From assembly GCA_040004225.1 (NCBI GenBank), contig JBDUBI010000104.1, forward strand, positions 1 to 17,776: a stretch of 17,776 bases of DNA. Reading direction: 5' to 3'. The stretch is from JALYUA01 sp040004225 (GTDB lineage Bacteria > Acidobacteriota > Thermoanaerobaculia > UBA5066 > Gp7-AA6). The notes below the pieces were generated by a model. That model worked only from the letters and a program-made list of their open reading frames with translations. It had not been told where the DNA came from and did not search any database. Below are positions 13,476 to 17,776 of this stretch, one piece after another (position 1 is the first letter of the stretch; every line of letters begins with the position of its first letter). The position numbers and the translations under genes are program-made.

Positions 13476-13753
13476 GCAGCCGGCCGAAGAAAGAGAAATC
13501 GTTCGAAGAGGCGATGGATCGGCTCGAGGCGATCGTCAGCGAAATCGAGTCCGACGGCCTCGGGCTCGAGCGCCAGTTCGAGCTCTTCCAGGAGGGCATG
13601 ACCCTCGCCCGTTTCTGCGACGCGAAGTTGACCGATGTGCAGAAGTCCGTGGACGTGGTCCTGAAGAACGCGGCGGGGGAGTGGAAGACCGAGGCATTCG
13701 CCGACGCGAGCCCGGAAGCCGAAAAGGACGAGGATGGCGACGACCGCCAGTGA
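13472..13753 (+). CDS. xseB: Exodeoxyribonuclease VII small subunit
   Basis: Small helical subunit that coats the XseA coiled coil to form active ExoVII. The 93-residue product shows the family core KSFEEAMDRLEAIVSEIESDGLGLERQFELFQEGMTLARFCDAKLTDVQKSVDVVL, followed by an acidic tail of about 30 residues, slightly longer than in the common 60-85 residue forms. The ATG at 13472 overlaps the xseA stop (ATGA), with GAGGAGG at 13461-13467 as Shine-Dalgarno. Its 3' end overlaps ispA by 20 bases in another frame, so the three genes are probably one mRNA with coupled translation. Confidence 0.96.
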   Translation: MSSRPKKEKSFEEAMDRLEAIVSEIESDGLGLERQFELFQEGMTLARFCDAKLTDVQKSVDVVLKNAAGEWKTEAFADASPEAEKDEDGDDRQ

Positions 13754-14639
13754 CATTTCCACCTTTCTGACTTCGCAGCGAGAGGAGGTGGAGCGGGAGC
13801 TCGGCCGGCTGCTTCCCGGAGACGGGGTCTGGCCCGAAAATCTCCACCGCGCGATCCGCCACTCCGTCTTTGCCGGCGGAAAGCGCCTGCGTCCGATCCT
13901 CTGTCTTGCCGCCGGAGAGACCGCCGGAGCGCCGCCCGGCCGGCTCCTTGCTCCCGCCTGCGGTCTCGAAATGATTCACACGTATTCGCTCATCCATGAC
14001 GATCTGCCCGCCTTGGACGACGACGACCTGCGCCGGGGCGTTCCCACCTGCCACGTGAAGTTCGGGGAGGCCACGGCCATTCTGGCGGGAGACGCGCTCT
14101 TGACGCACGGGCTCGGCACCCTCGCTCGCTACCCCGAGGGGGGCGAGTTCGCCGCCGCCAAGATCCGCGTCTTGGAGACGGTGGTCGACGCGATCGGGAC
14201 GCGCGGCATGATCGGGGGACAGGCGGCGGACCTCGAGGCGGAAGACCACCCGGACGCTTCAGAAGCGCTCGTCCTGTCGATCCACGAAAACAAGACCGGC
14301 CGCCTGATCCGGGCGGCGCTGGCGGTCGGCGCGATTCTGTCGGGGGCTCCACGGGAGGTCGTCCGGTCGCTCGAAGCCTACGGACGCGCGGTCGGTCTCG
14401 CATTTCAGATCAAGGACGATCTCCTGGATGTGGAGGCCGATGCCGCGACTCTCGGCAAGAGCTCCGGCAAAGATGCGGCGGCGGGAAAGGCGACGTTTCC
14501 GGCGGTGTGGGGCGTCGACCGTTCCCGGGCCATGCTCCGCGAGCAGATCGAGCAGGCCATCGAGGCGACGCGAAGCCTTCCCGCGCGCGGCGGACGTCTC
14601 CCGGATCTCGCGCGCTACGTGGAGGACCGGAGGGCGTGA
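13734..14639 (+). CDS. ispA: Farnesyl diphosphate synthase (short-chain polyprenyl synthase)
   Basis: Condenses IPP with DMAPP and GPP to farnesyl diphosphate, the precursor for undecaprenyl carriers and quinones. The 301-residue product has FAGGKRLRP (IPP binding, about 47-54), the first Asp-rich motif HDDLPALDDDDLRRG (D89-D90 onward), GDALLTHG, IGGQAADLEAE, HENKTGRLIRAA, and the second Asp-rich motif FQIKDDLLDVEAD (from about 225). Two residues between the first Asp pair and the next Asp group are the bacterial FPP-synthase form (DDxxxxD). The ATG at 13734 lies inside the end of xseB. In many bacteria dxs comes next; here dehydrogenases follow instead. Confidence 0.96.
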   Translation: MATTASDISTFLTSQREEVERELGRLLPGDGVWPENLHRAIRHSVFAGGKRLRPILCLAAGETAGAPPGRLLAPACGLEMIHTYSLIHDDLPALDDDDLRRGVPTCHVKFGEATAILAGDALLTHGLGTLARYPEGGEFAAAKIRVLETVVDAIGTRGMIGGQAADLEAEDHPDASEALVLSIHENKTGRLIRAALAVGAILSGAPREVVRSLEAYGRAVGLAFQIKDDLLDVEADAATLGKSSGKDAAAGKATFPAVWGVDRSRAMLREQIEQAIEATRSLPARGGRLPDLARYVEDRRA

Positions 14640-14713
14640 TGCGCATCGGCGCCCGCCGGAGCTCCTCGGCCGGGTGGCGCAGTGGCGGGCGGCACGATCC
14701 GTCTTCGTCTTGA
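14639..14713 (+). CDS. 24-codon coupling ORF between ispA and the first dehydrogenase
   Basis: ATG 14639-14641 overlaps the ispA stop as TGATG, and this small frame ends with TGA 14711-14713, which overlaps the TTG start of the next gene as TTGA. The peptide is Arg/Ser/Gly-rich and matches no family I know. Both junctions have the form of termination-reinitiation sites, so the ORF may simply carry ribosomes from ispA to the dehydrogenase, whose start has no Shine-Dalgarno. It could also be chance in GC-rich sequence. Confidence 0.3.
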   Translation: MRIGARRSSSAGWRSGGRHDPSSS

Positions 14714-15714
14714 GGGCCTTCGTCCAGACGGGCATCGGCGAATATGACGAGCGCGAGCTTCCGGTTCCGCGCCCGGGGCCGGGCGAGGCCGTGGTCCGGG
14801 TCCTGGCTGCCGTCCTCTGCGGGACAGATGTCAAGTTGCTCAGGCGCGGACACTCGAAGATCGCGCTTCCGCGCACGATGGGGCACGAGCTGTGCGGCGA
14901 GGTCATCTCCGTCGGCGAAGGTGTCGATCCGGGCCTCGTCGGGGCGCGCGTCGTTCCCGGAATCTCCGGCCCGTGCGGCGCCTGTCCGGAATGTCTCGGC
15001 GGCTTCTCGAACCTCTGCGCGGAGGCGCACGCGGACCAGACCTGGGGGGCTTTCGCGGAGTACGTCCGCATCCCGGCATCGGTCGTGCGCACGAACCTGC
15101 ACCGCGTTCCGGAGAGTCTCTCCGACACCGCGGCCGCCTTCGTCGATCCTCTGGCCTCGGTGCTGCACGGCTGGGGCCGGCTGAAGCCTCTGCCCGCGGC
15201 CGCCACGCTCCTGGTTTATGGCGCGGGGGCGATCGCCTTCCTGTGGGCGGCGACGGCGCGGCTCCGCGGCATTTCCTGCACCATCGCGGCCCGGCGCCCG
15301 GAACGCCGCTCCATGGCGGAACGCTTCGGTGCGCGGTTTCTCGACGTCAGCGCCGGTTCGCCCACGGGCCTTTTCTCCCTGGCCGTCGACGCGACCGGGG
15401 ACCCCGACGTCTGGTCCCTTTTACCGTTTCTGGTCTCCCCGGGGGGGCGAGTCCTGCTCTACGGCGGCTGCGCCCCGGGCGTCGTTGCGTCGTTCGATGC
15501 CGCGCGGCTCCACTACGCGGAGATCTCGCTCATCGGTTCCTTCCACTCGACACCCGCGGAGGCCGCCGAGGCACTGGCTCTGCTCGCTTCCGGGACGATC
15601 GAACCTCTCCCTCTCGTCAGCGCGTCGGGAGGTCTCGACCAGCTCCCCGTTTTTCTCGAGTCCCAGGCGCGCGGCGAGGGACTGCGGCATGCGGTCCGCC
15701 CCGATGCCGGCTGA
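14710..15714 (+). CDS. Zinc-dependent medium-chain dehydrogenase (first of a pair)
   Basis: MDR-superfamily alcohol/polyol dehydrogenase, substrate unknown. The 334-residue product from TTG 14710 begins MRAFVQTGIGEYDERELPVPRP, the usual MDR opening. Catalytic zinc ligands are C37 (LCGTD) and H59-E60 (GHELCGEV), with DP near 146 where the family often has EP. Four structural-zinc cysteines lie at 89, 92, 95 and 103. The Rossmann glycine motif is VYGAGAIA (169-176). The cofactor-binding half is shorter in places than in threonine or sorbitol dehydrogenases. An alternative GTG at 14674 would add 12 residues; TTG is preferred for family fit and the TTGA overlap with the small upstream ORF. The gene lies between ispA and tlyA together with a second MDR. 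Confidence 0.85.
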   Translation: MRAFVQTGIGEYDERELPVPRPGPGEAVVRVLAAVLCGTDVKLLRRGHSKIALPRTMGHELCGEVISVGEGVDPGLVGARVVPGISGPCGACPECLGGFSNLCAEAHADQTWGAFAEYVRIPASVVRTNLHRVPESLSDTAAAFVDPLASVLHGWGRLKPLPAAATLLVYGAGAIAFLWAATARLRGISCTIAARRPERRSMAERFGARFLDVSAGSPTGLFSLAVDATGDPDVWSLLPFLVSPGGRVLLYGGCAPGVVASFDAARLHYAEISLIGSFHSTPAEAAEALALLASGTIEPLPLVSASGGLDQLPVFLESQARGEGLRHAVRPDAG

Positions 15715-15729
15715 TCCGGGCGGCCGGGA

Positions 15730-16770
15730 ATGAAGGCCGTACGGCTGGACGGCGAGGGACGGGTCAAGGTCGTCGATGTGCCTCCGCCGACCGCCGGGCC
15801 GGGCGAAGCGGTCATGCGTCTTTCCGCCGCCGGGATCTGCGGGTCCGACCTGCTCGACTGGTACGTCCGCGGCAAGGCGGGCACGATTCTCGGCCACGAA
15901 GTCTCGGGCGTCGTCGAATCCGTGGGCGAGGGAGTCGAACGGTTTTCGGCCGGAGACCGCATCGTCCCGCACCATCACGCCCCCTGCCTCTCGTGCGCGG
16001 AATGCGCGAGTGGCCGATTCGTTCACTGCCGCGAGTGGCGCGCCTCCCGGCTCGATCCGGGCGGCATGGCGGAGCTCGTGCGCATCCCCGCCGGCAACCT
16101 CGCGCGCGACACGCTGCACGTGCCGGCGCACGTATCCGACGAGGCAGCGAGCTGGACGGAACCGCTCGCGACGGTCGTCAAGGCGTTCTCGCGCGGGGGA
16201 TTCACGCGAGGACAGACGGCGCTCGTCGTGGGGCTCGGCTCCGCGGGACAGCTGGCCATTCGACTCGCCGTCGCGTCGGGCGCGGCGCGCGTCGTCGGCG
16301 CGGATCGCGTCGGTTCCCGCATCGCCGTCGCGCTCGCGTCCGGTGCCGCGGACGCGATCGAGGTCTCGCGGGAGCCGCTCTCCGCGGGCGCGCGGCGGAC
16401 CTCCGACGCGAAGGGGTTCGACTTCGTCTTCGTCGGTCCGGGAAAGCCCGACGTGATCCGCGAAGCGGCGGACTCGGTCTCCGCCGGCGGCACCCTTCTT
16501 CTCTTCACGATGGCAGCCCCGGAAGAGACGTTGACGCTTTCACCTCACGACCTCTATTTCCGGGAAGTGCGCCTCGTCCCCTCCTACTCCTGCGGGCCCG
16601 ACGACACCCGCGCGGCGCTCGAGCTCATCGCCTCGGGACAAATCGAGGTCGAGGATCTGGTCACGCACCGGTTCCCGATCGAAGATGCGGAAGCGGCTTT
16701 CGACCGGGCCCGGATTCCCGACGGGTCCGTGAAAGTCATGATCGTGGCTGGCCGGGATCGATTCGGGTAG
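15730..16770 (+). CDS. Zinc-dependent medium-chain dehydrogenase (second of a pair)
   Basis: Second MDR-family dehydrogenase, 346 residues, 15 bases after the first. Zinc ligands are C37 (ICGSD), H56-E57 (LGHEVSG) and E144 (WTEPLA) at the catalytic site. Structural cysteines are at 86, 89, 92 and 100. The Rossmann motif is VVGLGSAGQLA (167-177). The C-terminal part (THRFPIEDAEAAFDRA...SVKVMIV) is the normal MDR end. It resembles sorbitol/threonine dehydrogenase-type enzymes, but the substrate cannot be told. It differs clearly in sequence from its neighbour, so the pair is either an old duplication or two partners, perhaps acting in sequence or as a heteromer (inference). Its stop (16768-16770) directly touches the tlyA stop on the other strand. 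Confidence 0.88.
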   Translation: MKAVRLDGEGRVKVVDVPPPTAGPGEAVMRLSAAGICGSDLLDWYVRGKAGTILGHEVSGVVESVGEGVERFSAGDRIVPHHHAPCLSCAECASGRFVHCREWRASRLDPGGMAELVRIPAGNLARDTLHVPAHVSDEAASWTEPLATVVKAFSRGGFTRGQTALVVGLGSAGQLAIRLAVASGAARVVGADRVGSRIAVALASGAADAIEVSREPLSAGARRTSDAKGFDFVFVGPGKPDVIREAADSVSAGGTLLLFTMAAPEETLTLSPHDLYFREVRLVPSYSCGPDDTRAALELIASGQIEVEDLVTHRFPIEDAEAAFDRARIPDGSVKVMIVAGRDRFG

Positions 16771-17508
16771 TCACGACGGAACCCGAAGGGCCAACAGAAA
16801 CTCCTGGTTCCCGCGGGCGCCCCGGATGGGGGACGGGATCGAACCGAGCGAATCGAGCCCTCGATCGAGCGCGAACCGCTCGACCTCGCGGACAACGCGT
16901 TCCCGGACCAGCTCCGACCTCACGATGCCGCCCTTGCCCACCTCGGCGCGCCCCGCCTCGAATTGCGGCTTGACGAGGACGACGGCCGCGGCGCCCGGGG
17001 CGAGCCGGACGAGAACCGCGGGCAGCACGATCCTCGCGGAAATGAAGGACAGGTCGAGCGCCGCCAGCGAGGCGAGTTCCGGGACGTCTGTTTCCGACAG
17101 GGCGCGCGCGTTCACTTTCTCCCGCAGCACGACCCGCGGATCGGCTCGCAATCGGGCATCGAGCTGGCCGTAGCCGACGTCGATGGCGTAGACGCGCGCG
17201 GCGCCCCGCTGGAGGAGGCAATCCGTGAAACCCCCCGTCGAGGCCCCGACGTCCAGGCAGACGAGTCCGTCGGGATTGAGGGAGAACGCGTCGAGCGCTG
17301 CGGCCAGCTTGACGCCCCCGCGGGAGACATACGGATGAGCGGGGCCGGCGACCGAAATTTCCGCGTCCGCGGAAGTGGGACTTCCGGCCTTGTCCACGCG
17401 CCGCCCGCCGACTTCGACCTGGCCGGCGAGGATCATTCCCTGCGCCTTCTCCCGGGTCGGCGCGAGCCCGCGGGAGACCAGCAGCAGGTCCAGTCGGGTT
17501 TTCGCCAT
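16771..17508 (-). CDS. tlyA: TlyA-family rRNA 2'-O-methyltransferase
   Basis: S4-domain plus FtsJ-like SAM methyltransferase. TlyA of Mycobacterium methylates 16S and 23S rRNA riboses and sets capreomycin sensitivity; the old name is hemolysin A. The 245-residue product has the S4 RNA-binding domain (KTRLDLLLVSRGLAPTREKAQ...VEVGGRRVDKAG), then YVSRGGVKLAAALDAF, the SAM site CLDVGASTGGFTDCLLQ (84-100), AIDVGYGQL, LDLSFIS and VVLVKPQFEAGR. The ATG at 17508 is preferred because it gives the standard MAKTRLDLLL start; the frame stays open upstream into the 92-bp repeats, which would add unrelated residues. tlyA often lies downstream of ispA/dxs, but here it is inverted and convergent with the dehydrogenases. 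Confidence 0.95.
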   Translation of the reverse strand: MAKTRLDLLLVSRGLAPTREKAQGMILAGQVEVGGRRVDKAGSPTSADAEISVAGPAHPYVSRGGVKLAAALDAFSLNPDGLVCLDVGASTGGFTDCLLQRGAARVYAIDVGYGQLDARLRADPRVVLREKVNARALSETDVPELASLAALDLSFISARIVLPAVLVRLAPGAAAVVLVKPQFEAGRAEVGKGGIVRSELVRERVVREVERFALDRGLDSLGSIPSPIRGARGNQEFLLALRVPS

Positions 17509-17538
17509 CGCGCCGAGGATAGACCGGAGCGCGCACAC

Positions 17539-17776
17539 CGCGCGGCTCCAGGCGGAAGGCCGCCGTCCGATGCGGCCGTTCCGCCTGCTTGAGAGTCCGC
17601 TCGCAGGGTGCAGGAACACGAGAGTCTGGCCGCGCGGCTCCAGGCGGAAGGCCGCCGTCCGATGCGGCCGTTCCGCCTGCTTGAGAGTCCGCTCGCAGGG
17701 TGCAGGAACACGAGAGTCTGGCCGCGCGGCTCCAGGCGGAAGGCCGCTGTCCGATGCGGCCGTTCCGCCTGCTTGA
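17539..17776. repeat. 92-bp tandem repeat (2.6 copies seen), each with a 15-bp-stem hairpin
   Basis: Copies start at 17539, 17631 and 17723 (cut by the window end), with a 92-bp period. Copies 1 and 2 are identical by eye; copy 3 has one change (GCCGCTGTCC for GCCGCCGTCC). Each holds CAGGCGGAA-GGCCGC, an 8-base loop, and GCGGCC-G-TTCCGCCTG: 15 pairs with one bulged G. Hairpins lie at 17549-17587, 17641-17679 and 17733-17771. A 7-base direct repeat GAGAGTC occurs twice within each unit. The period is not a multiple of three, so coding is unlikely. The array begins 31 bases upstream of the tlyA start and may continue outside the window. Confidence 0.92.

Noticed and set aside
14892..16973. 693-codon plus-strand open frame over both dehydrogenases
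   Set aside because: It runs out of phase with two well-supported MDR genes and is Arg-rich low complexity.
17509..17619. Longer tlyA N-terminus reaching into the 92-bp repeats
   Set aside because: The added residues come from repeat sequence and match no TlyA; ATG 17508 gives the standard start.
17539..17776. CRISPR array
   Set aside because: Tandem 92-bp units with no variable spacers between short repeats, and no cas genes.

Overview
The window looks like core chromosome from a high-GC (about two thirds G+C by eye), probably Gram-negative bacterium. The gene order infC-rpmI-rplT-pheS-pheT-zapB-zapA-rny-ymdB and the cluster xseA-xseB-ispA...tlyA are housekeeping blocks. Together with lipopolysaccharide/O-antigen-type enzymes they suggest Acidobacteriota or a related deep lineage; this taxonomic placement is inference from gene order and style only.

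Layout. (1) Positions 1-4479: translation genes, namely the end of infC, rpmI, rplT, and pheS/pheT overlapping by 4 bp. (2) 4499-5151: cell-division accessory genes zapB-like and zapA, the latter with its own sigma70-type promoter. (3) 5152-5354: a non-coding stretch that folds on paper into one long nested rod, in the position where a 6S RNA would be expected. (4) 5355-8635: rny (RNase Y), ymdB-type phosphoesterase and a WaaE-like family 2 glycosyltransferase. (5) 8674-9117: a Bcp-type peroxiredoxin whose peroxidatic cysteine codon is an in-frame TGA, followed at once by a hairpin with the features of a bacterial SECIS. I read it as a selenoprotein that ordinary gene calling would miss or call broken. 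(6) 9068-10171, minus strand: a GT4 glycosyltransferase overlapping the selenoprotein tail to tail. (7) 10234-11663: a Trm112/YcaR-like small protein and an O-antigen ligase/polymerase that seems to need a CTG start. (8) 11664-12032: 369 bp with no supported gene. (9) 12033-14639: xseA-xseB-ispA, tightly overlapping. (10) 14639-16770: a 24-codon coupling ORF and two zinc-dependent medium-chain dehydrogenases, in the place where dxs is often found in this cluster. (11) 16771-17508, minus: tlyA. (12) 17539 to the window end: a 92-bp tandem repeat, each copy carrying a long GC hairpin.

How it works together: translation, RNA turnover (RNase Y, YmdB), division-ring assembly, envelope glycan synthesis (two glycosyltransferases and an O-antigen ligase, plus farnesyl diphosphate for polyprenyl carriers) and DNA repair (ExoVII). 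The most notable items are the selenocysteine peroxiredoxin with its SECIS-like hairpin, the inverted heptamer repeats that occupy three intergenic gaps (one with strong G-quadruplex potential), the 6S-like RNA candidate, a PheT lacking its EMAP tRNA-binding domain, the dehydrogenase pair in the dxs slot, and the 92-bp hairpin repeats.
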